A stretch of 64,000 bases of DNA. Source: JAKJGA01 sp029554345 (lineage in GTDB: Bacteria > Spirochaetota > UBA4802 > JAFGJZ01). The DNA is taken from the NCBI GenBank assembly GCA_035395685.1, contig DAOPBR010000001.1:1-64000 (forward strand), written 5' to 3'. The notes under the pieces were generated by a model. The model had not been told where the DNA came from, ran no database searches, and saw only the letters and a list, made by a program, of their open reading frames with translations. Position 1 is the first letter of the stretch. Each line of letters starts with the position of its first letter. This document shows positions 1 to 9,300 of this stretch, piece after piece. A program made the position numbers and the translations under genes.

Positions 1-3000
1 ATCGGATAACTCCTTTATAAATATCGTCTCTCGTGGCTTATCTAGACTTCCTTTAAAAAAATCTGATTTATAGTCATTTTTTTTCATTACTCCATAAACA
101 TTTAAAATGTTTCCAGATATACTATTCAAGTATTCTTTTGTTACCATATCCCTTAAAAATGTTTCATTTTTTAATTTTAATACAATATAAAATCTAGATT
201 TTGTACCTGGACAAGCTTGTATTTCATCAATTATATCAATGTAAGGCTCAAATGGTTCGACAGTTATCCACTGATTTAAACTTATACTTGTTTTTATGTT
301 TTCAAAATTATTAAATTCTGATATAAGAGCAATATTTCTACTTTTTGAAAAATGTTTAGCTATAGAAATGTTTTTTAAATTTTCATCAAATCCGCTAACA
401 TATGCATTACTCGCAACCAATTGATAAATCGAACTATCATCTTTATTCTTTCTTCTAAGACGAAAACCTCCCGATGGAGCGGCAATTACAGGCAATGACG
501 TCTTTCTTGTTTTTTGCTTTCTACAACTAATTGATTGCTGAGAATTATTAAATTTCTCGTCATATATTTTTATAAATAATTCAGAATAATCAATTTCTCC
601 GTCTGTGATATCACAGGTTCTTTTAATCAATGTATGAAAATCCTTGGCTTCATTTATTGAAGGCAGTATAAGCTGCAATTCGTGAAAACTTCCAAAATCT
701 TTGCCAAGACTTTTAAAATTAACTTTAAAAGTAAATAAGTCAGTTTTTAAAGCTTCAACAATACCAGTTATTTTTTTATTATTTTTTAAAAATACAATAT
801 CTTCCAGATTCATTCTTGCGGTTGTATATCTCAATCCTTCAAGAATTTTAACCTTTGATTCATTTTCTGAATAAAGGGATACATCTCTTGAAGCTTTCTG
901 GAGCAGTTCCAGACATTTTGTCTTATCAAATGATATTTGAATAAAGCCGTTAACGCTCAGTACTACAAGTTCTTCAATGGTTTTATCTCTATAAATATCT
1001 TTAAGATTCAGATAATCTTTTATCTCATTAAACCAAAGCTCTGCATTCTTTACACAGATGCTTCTATTTTTCAAATTAAATCCGAAAGATAAACCCTCTG
1101 CATTTATAATAACCGGCACAAAGTGTTCTGCGAATATTCCGTCTTTAAATATCTGAACAGAAGAAAAATCTATCTTTGTTTCTCTTTCATATATTTTACG
1201 TTTCTCTCCTTTTTCGATAGAAAAAGATTTCGGAAGAATTTCTTCAAATAAACTGATGTCATCCGTTGTTTTAAATACAACCGGAGCTGAAATTTTATTG
1301 AATATTTCATTTTCATTAAAAGAAAGATAAAGAACACATGCCGCATCAACAATATGACTGTAAATAGGTTGTATCGGTTGTTTCGCAATATCAGCGCGTA
1401 GTTCAGCAATTTTTTTTCTAATAAAAGAAACTCCGCCTTCCTTTGATGAAGGAATTTTTATTACAATAAATTCAGCTCTTAAGCCTTTTGATTCTAGATG
1501 CTTTCTAAGCTTTCTTATAATTAATTTTGCAAAGAAAGCCTGAGTCCCATTGACACGTGCTTTAATCTGGTTAGCTAAATAATCAAGCAATGAATCTTTC
1601 AATTTATCGCAAAAAAATGCATGCCTGAAATCGCGCTGTTCATTTTCACTAAGATCAGTAAATACAAAAGTCTGTCTTAATTTTTTTATTTTTTCAATAG
1701 AAGTTTCAATTTGTGTTTCAATATCTTTTGTATTTGCTGTACCGTAAAGATTATTAAGATATTTAGCGTTCAAATTGCTCAAACTATATTCTTTATCTTT
1801 TTTAATTTGATTTCCTTTGCGAGAACAATAAATCAAATTTGCCTCATGGTCTATGATAGTATTGCTTATTTTTTTTGTCTTTGCTCTTGGTATTATATGG
1901 TCGATTTCACCTTTTACATCTAATTGCTCGCCAGTATAAGGGCATAAACCTTTTGAAGCATAAATAATCCGCTGTTCTTTATTAGTAAAATATTCTTCTT
2001 CTCTCTTTTGACTTGCTTCTTTTCTTTTTAATAAATCTTTTCTTTTTGAGGATCTTTTTATATCAGCCAAATCTGATGTAAAATTAAAAGAATTCTGCTC
2101 AATGCACACCGGAATTACCAAATCAGATTTACTATTTGTTTTAATTATTTCATCTATCTCTTTTATTTTAAGTTTCACAATCTCTTCAGCTTGATTGTCA
2201 AGAATGCGTGCCATCATTCCGTCAAAAGGACGTACGGTGTCAGAGCTGAGACGTACTGCATTCGCGCAATAATCAGTTTTATCTTCTGTTGTATATTTAT
2301 TAAGCTGCATTCTCCATTTATTCTCATAACTGCATATTTTACAGTCCTTTGAAAAACCATGAATATCTTTATCAATTATGTTAGAAAGTTGAGCTAATGT
2401 AAAAGGATTTGAATATTTTTCAGAAACAGAAGAATCATGACATAGATATTTACTGATAACCTCTGACGCTGGTTTAATTCTCTTATAAACATCATAAATA
2501 TCTTGTTCTATTCCATCGGAAGGCTTAAATTCAATTATCTTCTTTTCATTTTTAACATTTTTGTTATGAATTTCAATAGACACAAGCAATTCTTTATAGA
2601 ATTCATTGAAGGAATTACCATATCTCTTTCTAATGTCTTCTATTTTTACGCACATTGAAGAAAGAGTGGTTCTGCCCGTTATTGGGGTTTTCCAACATTC
2701 ATCAATAAATTTCATATAACTTTTTTCATCAAAATCATGTTGAAGAATATTTCCGACAAGCAAATGAGAAATATTATTTTTATGGGGAGGATTTTTACCG
2801 CATCTTTTAAGAATTGAATTATGATTTAATTCATCCCATAATCCATTGCGTGCATCCTGAATTTCAGAATAATATTTTGGAGCCAAATCAAAGTACAGTA
2901 GTTTCGTCAGATTATTTCCAAGAACGGATTCAATCTTATCAGAAATATAGTTTTTACGTTCTTTTTCATTTTTCGAAACAATTTTTCTTATCTCAAGACT

Positions 3001-4281
3001 ATCCAACCTCATCGATCTATCCAAGTATCTTTGAAGCAGTAAGCAAAGTTCTTTACTATTTTCAATATTCACCTCCCTGCAGGTATCATCTGAATATATT
3101 TTCCCCATATCAATATCTGTTTTAAAATTTGCATGTATAACACAGCATAATTCTTTCCATCCCGGAAATAATTTATCTAATTTTTCTGCATCAAGATGCA
3201 TAGAACTACATTCGGGAGGTCTTCTGTTATTTTGATCTTCATAAGGCGGAATAGTCTTTTCAGGAGAAATTTCAGTAAGAAAACTAATAATATTTCCTCC
3301 CTTTTTCAAGTTGCGGTTTGACTGCATCTCAGATCTATATTGTCTGATTTCACCTTCATTTTTATCAACATGCCAAGATTCGATCCAGCGCCATATCAGA
3401 ATTCTAAGTTTTTCTTTATCCCAAATGTCGATGTGAAGTTTTTCTTTGCTGCCGCCTTCGGGCTGATTAAAGTATTTCCGCAATACTCGAAGCTGCAGAT
3501 TGCTGATGTTCCCAATCAATCTATATAACTTTTCCGAATCAACCTTCTTCTCAAATAATCTTGAAAAAGATAAATCTTCATTTTTAAAATAAGTATCAAT
3601 GTCTTTCTTGATTTCTACCAGATATTCTCTACGATGTTTACTCCCCATTTGCTCACGGAGAGCTGATTGATAATAATCTTTTAAAGCCTTATATGTTTTT
3701 TCAAAACTTTTTGACAGCTCTTCTATTTCAGAATCTTCAATTAAATTTGATTCTTTTGCCCAATCCCTAAATACTGACTTATCCAGTTTGTGTTCAAAAA
3801 AAGGTATAGATTCAGGTAATTTTTGATTTTGAGATATTCTATCAAGCAGATCACCTTTTTTATCTGCAAACAGCTCTGGTACCTTATTTTCAAAAATATT
3901 AATAATTTCAATTTCAGAACTTTTTATTATCTCATCTCTTTCTTTATTTTCATCACCCCCGGAAGCAAAAGTAAATCCGCGTCTATTAAAAAGACCATTA
4001 AAAGCTTCTTGCTGCCTGACCGTTAGATTTTTATATTTTATTTCATATTCATGTAGAAGGATGAGCCAAAACAAACGTTTAGCCATTTTCCTGCGTTTTA
4101 TTCCCCGTCTTTGATGTCTCCTTGCAGTTCTATCAGTCATTGACCATGAGGTTTTATCATCAACAGAAATAACAGCTCCTTTAAATGAAAACTCAGCCTT
4201 ATCGGTAATTGATCCGCTAACAATTCCGGTATTTTTTGCACCAAGATCAATGGCTATCGGACAAATTAATTTTGAATTCAT
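1..4281 (-). CDS. cas9: Subtype II-B (FnCas9-like) CRISPR effector nuclease Cas9, partial at 3' end
   Basis: RNA-guided double-strand DNA endonuclease. The frame is open from ATG 4281 to position 1 (1427 residues) with no stop, so the C-terminus is off-window. Seen: RuvC-I IAIDLGAKNTG (Asp12), arginine-rich bridge helix about residues 51-70 (TARRHQRRGIKRRK), NRRGFTF at 99-105, a REC lobe with NNRRPPEC near residue 350, RuvC-II VCIEQNSF (Glu728), HNH with EIDHIIPRAK (His795, Asn815), and RuvC-III YSHIVDAA (His976, Asp979). All catalytic positions are intact. These blocks match Francisella novicida Cas9 (RRHQRRGI, NRRGFSF, NNNRKPPKC, LDHIIPR, YSHLIDA), which defines subtype II-B. FnCas9 is 1629 residues; this one reaches RuvC-III about 185 residues earlier, mostly by a smaller REC lobe. 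Only a short C-terminal tail should be missing. No cas1/cas2/cas4 or array is visible; II-B neighbours normally lie downstream, i.e. left of position 1. A weak GGGG-N4-ATG ribosome site precedes the start. Confidence 0.95.
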   Translation of the reverse strand, partial: MNSKLICPIAIDLGAKNTGIVSGSITDKAEFSFKGAVISVDDKTSWSMTDRTARRHQRRGIKRRKMAKRLFWLILLHEYEIKYKNLTVRQQEAFNGLFNRRGFTFASGGDENKERDEIIKSSEIEIINIFENKVPELFADKKGDLLDRISQNQKLPESIPFFEHKLDKSVFRDWAKESNLIEDSEIEELSKSFEKTYKALKDYYQSALREQMGSKHRREYLVEIKKDIDTYFKNEDLSFSRLFEKKVDSEKLYRLIGNISNLQLRVLRKYFNQPEGGSKEKLHIDIWDKEKLRILIWRWIESWHVDKNEGEIRQYRSEMQSNRNLKKGGNIISFLTEISPEKTIPPYEDQNNRRPPECSSMHLDAEKLDKLFPGWKELCCVIHANFKTDIDMGKIYSDDTCREVNIENSKELCLLLQRYLDRSMRLDSLEIRKIVSKNEKERKNYISDKIESVLGNNLTKLLYFDLAPKYYSEIQDARNGLWDELNHNSILKRCGKNPPHKNNISHLLVGNILQHDFDEKSYMKFIDECWKTPITGRTTLSSMCVKIEDIRKRYGNSFNEFYKELLVSIEIHNKNVKNEKKIIEFKPSDGIEQDIYDVYKRIKPASEVISKYLCHDSSVSEKYSNPFTLAQLSNIIDKDIHGFSKDCKICSYENKWRMQLNKYTTEDKTDYCANAVRLSSDTVRPFDGMMARILDNQAEEIVKLKIKEIDEIIKTNSKSDLVIPVCIEQNSFNFTSDLADIKRSSKRKDLLKRKEASQKREEEYFTNKEQRIIYASKGLCPYTGEQLDVKGEIDHIIPRAKTKKISNTIIDHEANLIYCSRKGNQIKKDKEYSLSNLNAKYLNNLYGTANTKDIETQIETSIEKIKKLRQTFVFTDLSENEQRDFRHAFFCDKLKDSLLDYLANQIKARVNGTQAFFAKLIIRKLRKHLESKGLRAEFIVIKIPSSKEGGVSFIRKKIAELRADIAKQPIQPIYSHIVDAACVLYLSFNENEIFNKISAPVVFKTTDDISLFEEILPKSFSIEKGEKRKIYERETKIDFSSVQIFKDGIFAEHFVPVIINAEGLSFGFNLKNRSICVKNAELWFNEIKDYLNLKDIYRDKTIEELVVLSVNGFIQISFDKTKCLELLQKASRDVSLYSENESKVKILEGLRYTTARMNLEDIVFLKNNKKITGIVEALKTDLFTFKVNFKSLGKDFGSFHELQLILPSINEAKDFHTLIKRTCDITDGEIDYSELFIKIYDEKFNNSQQSISCRKQKTRKTSLPVIAAPSGGFRLRRKNKDDSSIYQLVASNAYVSGFDENLKNISIAKHFSKSRNIALISEFNNFENIKTSISLNQWITVEPFEPYIDIIDEIQACPGTKSRFYIVLKLKNETFLRDMVTKEYLNSISGNILNVYGVMKKNDYKSDFFKGSLDKPRETIFIKELSD

Positions 4282-4529
4282 AAAACCCCAATAGTATCAA
4301 CATTATATTTCTTTATTCTTCTATTACTCATAAAATAAAATATCAACGATAATAATTTATTTTAGTACAGAATATTTAATTTTATTACATAAACATATTC
4401 AAAATACACAAACAGCAAATTATGTTTAAAATCATTATTATTCTACAATCAATCCCAACCCTCCCCGCCTCTCTTCGAAAACATACACCTCAAAGGTGGA
4501 CGTCATTGTTTTTTACAAAAACAGTATTT
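4282..4529. other. AT-rich intergenic stretch upstream of cas9
   Basis: About 250 bases of AT-rich DNA between the cas9 start and the first hairpin-array repeat. I see no open reading frame, no CRISPR-type direct repeats and no recognisable tracrRNA. A tracrRNA cannot be excluded because the repeat sequence needed to find its anti-repeat is outside the window. Confidence 0.5.
4302..4307 (-). promoter_or_regulatory. Possible -10 box of the cas9 promoter
   Basis: On the minus strand a perfect TATAAT lies about 21 bases upstream of the cas9 ATG. No good -35 match is seen at 16-18 bases spacing (TGAGTA at best), so this is a tentative promoter that would give a very short leader. Confidence 0.3.
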
Positions 4530-4905
4530 TCTAAGTTCTTCAGAATAAAATAAATGACATCAAAAACACCTAAACTGTCCGACGCAGTCGGACACAACTC
4601 GGGCGACCGCAGCATCCGGCAAAGCCGGTGCGAGGAATTCGCCCGACAAAGAGCGGGCGGGGATTTCAAAAGGGGCGGGGCTGGCGATTGAAGCCCGGTC
4701 CCTTTTGATCTTATCGTATGAGACCATACAAACCGGATTACAAAGGCGCCAGCCTTTGCCAACAAGTCCGGTGACCGGACAAAACCGGATTTAAAAGGTG
4801 CGGAACACCTTTTTGTTTTTGCATGACCCATGCAGGAAATGAATCCATAAGGCGAAGCCTTGTGTTGCCCTACGACACTCGTAGAAATGGCGGGTAACGC
4901 CCTTT
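4530..4905. repeat. Hairpin-array repeat, copy A
   Basis: Interspersed repeat made almost entirely of consecutive short perfect hairpins with tiny loops. Stems seen: 4576-4594 (TGTCCGAC/GTCGGACA, loop GCA), 4616-4628 (CCGGC/GCCGG, loop AAA), 4641-4658 (GCCCG/CGGGC, 8-base loop), 4741-4758 (CAAAGGC/GCCTTTG), 4766-4780 (GTCCGG/CCGGAC, loop TGA), 4793-4813 (AAAAGGTG/CACCTTTT), 4821-4833 (GCATG/CATGC, loop ACC), 4846-4864 (loop GAA), 4870-4884 (CTACGA/TCGTAG, loop CAC). It is homologous to copy B at 5509-5922 from about 4530 to 4833. It is much more GC-rich than its surroundings. A long minus-strand reading frame across it (4490-4918) is a by-product of the repeat and not a credible gene. Confidence 0.8.
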
Positions 4906-4999
4906 GAAGTAAGCTCAACTCTTGGGCAGAAAGAGAAGTTTTTTATATCTTTCTGCGAAAAGATTACTCTCTATTACGTTAATATTAATAGTTAAACCC

Positions 5000-5026
5000 T
5001 TGACAGAAGGAAAATCCGGTTATAAA
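5000..5026 (+). promoter_or_regulatory. Sigma-70-type promoter of the coiled-coil gene
   Basis: TTGACA at 5000-5005 and TATAAA at 5021-5026, separated by 15 bases (or 16 bases to ATAAAT). The ATG follows at 5039 after a GAGG ribosome site, so the leader would be very short. Confidence 0.5.
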
Positions 5027-5038
5027 TTGAGGTGAGAA

Positions 5039-5395
5039 ATGAGTACTGCCATGAAATTAACAGAAGAACAACTTGAACAGATAGGTTCATATATCGAATC
5101 AAATTTCGACCGTATCAGCGCGAAAAGCAATGTGATTCAGCTCCGTCCCTACGATATACAGCTGATAGAACGCATGACACGCATAGAGGAAGAACTTAAA
5201 ACCCAGCGCGAATTGATGCAGTTCGGATTCAATCAGATAGATAAACGCTTTGAATCGGTAGACAAGCGTTTTGAAGATGTAAATAAACGCTTCGATGATG
5301 TAAACAAAAAATTCGTTATGCTGATGTGGGCAATAGGCGCAGGCATAACAATCATCACAACAGTAATAACACTCCTGACAATCTTCGCAAGATAA
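5039..5395 (+). CDS. Small coiled-coil protein with C-terminal membrane anchor
   Basis: A 118-residue protein of unknown function. The N-terminal two thirds is charged and helical; residues about 65-92 consist of four near-identical 7-residue repeats of the type IDKRFES / VDKRFED / VNKRFDD / VNKKF, a regular heptad that predicts a trimeric or tetrameric coiled coil. Residues about 95-117 form one hydrophobic membrane segment (MLMWAIGAGITIITTVITLL). This layout is common to Bdr-like and DUF1640-like proteins, which occur as multicopy families in spirochaetes and other bacteria. The gene stands alone with its own promoter and a GAGG ribosome site, and is bracketed by the two hairpin-array repeats, suggesting that gene and repeats have moved or amplified together. 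Function is not inferable. Confidence 0.75.
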   Translation: MSTAMKLTEEQLEQIGSYIESNFDRISAKSNVIQLRPYDIQLIERMTRIEEELKTQRELMQFGFNQIDKRFESVDKRFEDVNKRFDDVNKKFVMLMWAIGAGITIITTVITLLTIFAR

Positions 5396-5508
5396 GAATC
5401 ATCACAAATCCAAAAATGAATGACAGAATAAAGTTAAAAGTTTGCCGGAGGCAAACTAACATTGATCGTCGTGCAAGAGTTCTGTCTGAGCCGAATCCGT
5501 TGTGATTA

Positions 5509-5922
5509 CTAAGACGCTTCAGCAAAAAATGAATGAGAGCAAAAACACCTAAACCGTCTGCCAAAGGCAGACTCAACTCGGGCGACCGCAGCATCCGGCA
5601 AAGCCGGTGCGAGGAATTTGCCCGACAAAGAGCGGGCGGGGATTTCACTGTCCAACGCTAATGGACATCGTGTGTCCGCGTTGGATTTGCGTCATCCTGA
5701 CGCTCAGGGAAGGGCTGGCCGTGTGCTCACGATGAGCACGAGCGAGGCGGCAACACGATGTTGAAAGCCGCCGAGGATGAAGCCCGGTCCCTTTTGATCT
5801 TATCGTATGAGACCATGCGAAACCGGATATCAAAGGCGAAGCCTTTGACGACAAGTCCGGTGACCGGACAAAACCGGATTTAAAGGTGCGAAGCACCTTT
5901 TTTGTTTTGCATGACACCATGC
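5509..5922. repeat. Hairpin-array repeat, copy B
   Basis: Second copy of the hairpin-array repeat, interrupted relative to copy A by about 120 bases (near 5649-5770) that themselves form hairpins. Stems seen: 5556-5572 (GTCTGCC/GGCAGAC, loop AAA), 5595-5607 (loop AAA), 5651-5685 (TCCAACGC/GCGTTGGA enclosing GGACA/TGTCC), 5689-5703 (GCGTCA/TGACGC, loop TCC), 5723-5739 (GTGCTCA/TGAGCAC, loop CGA), 5751-5763 (CAACA/TGTTG, loop CGA), 5830-5848 (TCAAAGGC/GCCTTTGA, loop GAA), 5855-5869 (loop TGA), 5882-5900 (AAAGGTGC/GCACCTTT, loop GAA), 5909-5922 (GCATG/CATGC). A lone unit of the same kind lies just upstream at 5439-5457 (AGTTTGCC/GGCAAACT, loop GGA). Its right end supplies the last codons and stop of the rseC-like gene. 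Reading frames inside it look spurious. Confidence 0.8.
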
Positions 5923-6311
5923 TTGTCTGAAATCTTTGCAGAATATACTTTTTTCTTGAAAATTATCTTAACAAATATAAACGACGCGAAGCACGATAAT
6001 CCTGAAATAAGCGGAACAAGAAACGAATCAGGAAGAAGCCTTGACGCTGCCGATAACGAAGCTATAAGGACTACTGTCGGAACAAAAAATGCGAACACTG
6101 CGAATTTAATTAAAATCTTTGAATCCGTTTCGAATTCAACCTCGTCGCCCTTTTTAAGTCCTGCAACTGTTTTCATTCTGATTATGCGCTTTCCGCTTTT
6201 AGACGAACAGAACATCTTGGAAGGACAAGAAATGCAGTCACCTCCGCTTACGGCAGGCTCCACCAAGGCAGTACCGTTTTCAATAGAAACAACAATGCCC
6301 TTTTCAGTCAT
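5880..6311 (-). CDS. RseC/MucC-family membrane protein
   Basis: A 143-residue inner-membrane protein resembling the RseC_MucC family, whose members include the SoxR-reducing system protein RseC. The N-terminal 60 residues form a small beta-rich domain with a cysteine cluster C-x2-C-x6-C (DCISCPSKMFC, about residues 26-35), a possible metal or redox centre; two hydrophobic segments follow at about 69-88 and 97-116. The last residues, from about HGVMQ onward including the stop codon, are encoded by the hairpin-array repeat copy B, so the original C-terminus was probably replaced by repeat insertion. It is divergent from mfd, with about 85 bases between the starts. In this family the partner Rsx/Rnf complex is often adjacent; it is not seen here. 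Confidence 0.7.
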   Translation of the reverse strand: MTEKGIVVSIENGTALVEPAVSGGDCISCPSKMFCSSKSGKRIIRMKTVAGLKKGDEVEFETDSKILIKFAVFAFFVPTVVLIASLSAASRLLPDSFLVPLISGLSCFASFIFVKIIFKKKVYSAKISDKHGVMQNKKGASHL

Positions 6312-6395
6312 GAGTCCTCCGTTCCTTAATATTACTCAAAAAGTTATTGCCCGTCACAAATGCCTGAACAAAAATATCCTCAAGCGGAGTCGGCA

Positions 6396-9300
6396 ATGTT
6401 TTTCCACAAAATAGCAAAAGAATATTCAGAAACTGAAGAAATATCAGAGCTTGTCAAGGCAATAAACGAGAAAGAAAAACCTGTCAGCATCGAAGGAATT
6501 CCCTTCCCTGCTTTTTCACTCACCGCAGCTTCGCTTCGCGAAAAGCTTTCAAGACCCGTCGTAATAATCACCAAAAACAACACGAAGATTTACGAAATAG
6601 CAAATGATCTTTCATCATTCATTCCCCAGGAACTAATCACACCCTTCCCTTCATTTGATATTCTGCCTTATGAATTCGTTTCTCCGGTTGATAAAATACT
6701 AAAGGAAAGAATAACCGCACTATACCGGATGCTTTCAGGTGACAATTACGTATTTATCACATGCGCCGAGTCGCTGATGCGCAAAATCCCCGCGCGAACC
6801 AACATTGAAAAGAAGGCTTTATTTTTAAACAAAGGGGATGAATGTTCTTTCGAATCGCTTGAAAGAACTCTTTCTTCTTTCGGATACACCAGAGAATCTT
6901 CAGCCGAAACATACGGAAGCTTCGCCGTTAAAGGCGGAATAATAGATGTATTTCCTTCATCGCTTGATTATCCGGTCAGACTTGACTTCTTCGGCGATAC
7001 GATTGAATCCATTCGTGAATTTGATCCGGAAACACAGAGATCGACAATTGAGCTTTCTTCTGTAACGGTACTTCCGAGAAAAGAACTCATCCTTTCAGAA
7101 GATGAAAAAGAAAAACTCAAATCATTTCTCAAATCAGAAAGAATCAGGGGAAATAAACTTCCTGAAGAAATTATTCATATTCTCGAAAATAAAAGCTCCG
7201 AAAAATTCCCGGGCATTGAAGATTACTTTCATGCAGTCATCGATTCGGTTTCGCCGGTTGAATATCTTCCTGAAGATTCGCTTTACATATCATGCGAAAA
7301 ACACGAAATAGAATATTTCTCCGAATCCATGATTGCGTCATACCGCGCGGTTTACGAACAGAAATCAAAAAGTCAGTTCGCGCTTCCGGCAGATACACTA
7401 TTCTCCGATGCCGAATTTAAACACGTTCTTGCTTCTTCAGTTAACCTTCAGACATTAACATCAAGCCCGGATGCCGTGCATCTGTCACTGAAGGCAATTC
7501 ATTCATTCGCCGGCAAACTTCAGACCGTCAGGGAAGAATTCAAAACACGCATAGAACACGGCTGGAAAATATCCGCAGCAACAGTGTTCGAAGGTCAGAT
7601 CAGAAGGCTCTCGGATATTTTCAAGGAATTCTCACCGGACGATAATTACGAAAATCCCGACTTCTCAAAAAATCTTTCACTCGCTATATCACCGCTTTCA
7701 GGCGGAATCTATATCGGCGCAACGAAACGCGCCATTTTCACTGATCACGACATATTCGGCAAATCATACAAGAAACGCCGCTCATTCAAAAGCGGAAAGA
7801 GCAAGGCAATCGATTCCTTCATGGAGCTTTCTCCCGGCGACCGCGTAGTTCATGTAAATCACGGAATCGGTATATTCACCGATATCGAGCGTATGAGCGC
7901 GGGCGGAATCGAAAAAGACTACATCGTTCTCGAATACGCCGGAGGAGACAAACTCTTCGTCGCGCTCGATCAGCTTAACATGATTCAGAAATACACAGGT
8001 ATCGACGGACGTGAAGCGCGCATAGATTCACTCGGAAAGAAAAGCGCCTGGAACAGAATCAAACAGAAAGTTCAGGAAACCGTCGATGAAATAGCCGAAG
8101 AACTTATTGCGATATACGCACGCAGAAAACAGCATAAAGGATTCCGTTTTCCTTCAGATACCGTTTGGCAGGAAGAATTCGAAGCCCGCTTCGAATACGA
8201 AGAAACAGCGGATCAGATGAGCGCCATCGAAGACGTAAAAGACGACATGGAAAAAGAAAGCCCGATGGACCGGTTAGTATGCGGAGACGTCGGCTTCGGG
8301 AAAACAGAAGTCGCGATCAGAGCTGCATTTAAGGCCGCGATGAGCGGAAAACAGACTGCGATACTCGTGCCGACAACGATTCTCGCTCTCCAGCATTTCA
8401 ACAACTTCAAAAAACGCTACGAAGGCTATCCTGTTGAAATTGATATGATATCACGATTCCGTTCATCAGCTGATATCAGAAGAACAAAACAGCGGCTTTC
8501 AAACGGCGAAATTGATATAATAATCGGGACTCATGCGATACTCTCCGAAGACACATTCATAAAAAATCTCGGATTACTGATCATCGACGAAGAACAGCGC
8601 TTCGGGGTAAAACATAAGGAAAAACTCAAAAAGTACCGTTCCCAGGTTGATGTACTCACTCTATCGGCAACACCTATACCGCGAACACTTCACATGTCTC
8701 TAGCCGGCATTCGCGGGCTTTCGATCATATCTACTCCTCCCGAAAACCGGCAGGCAATTGAAACATTTGTTCTCGAAGATAATCCTGAAATTATCAAGAT
8801 GGCAATCGAGCGCGAACTAGAAAGAAACGGACAGCTGTTCTATGTTCACAACCGTGTTCAGGACATGGAAAAGAAAACGGACTTTATCAAGAATCTTGTT
8901 CCGGAAGCAAGAGTCGCCGTCGCACACGGACAGATGGAAGAACACGAACTCGAAAACATAATGATAGACTTTCTTGAATACAAATACGATATTCTGCTAA
9001 GTACTACAATAATAGAATCCGGTGTTGACATGCCGAGAGTTAATACCATAATCGTTGACCGTGCGGATGCTTTCGGTTTATCTCAGCTCTATCAGCTCAA
9101 GGGACGAGTAGGAAGAAGCGACAAGCAGGCATATGCATATTTCTTTTATCCGCGTCACATGGTAATAAATGAAACTGCAATGAAACGTCTCAACGTAATA
9201 AGCGAATTTACCGAACTCGGAAGCGGTTTCAAGGTCGCAATGAGAGACATGGAAATTCGCGGCGCTGGAAACCTTCTAGGACGTGAACAGTCAGGATGTA

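Noticed and set aside
4490..4918. Long minus-strand reading frame (142 codons) across repeat copy A, and similar frames at 5355-5648 and 5645-5920
   Set aside because: They are generated by the GC-rich hairpin repeat, share residues only because the repeats are related, and have no family features or ribosome sites.
4282..5038. tracrRNA or CRISPR array next to cas9
   Set aside because: No regularly spaced direct repeats and no identifiable anti-repeat; the hairpins of copy A are too short and variable to be CRISPR repeats.
5902..6414. Plus-strand frame of 170 codons opposite the rseC-like gene
   Set aside because: Antisense shadow; the minus strand shows a coherent membrane protein with cysteine cluster and two helices.
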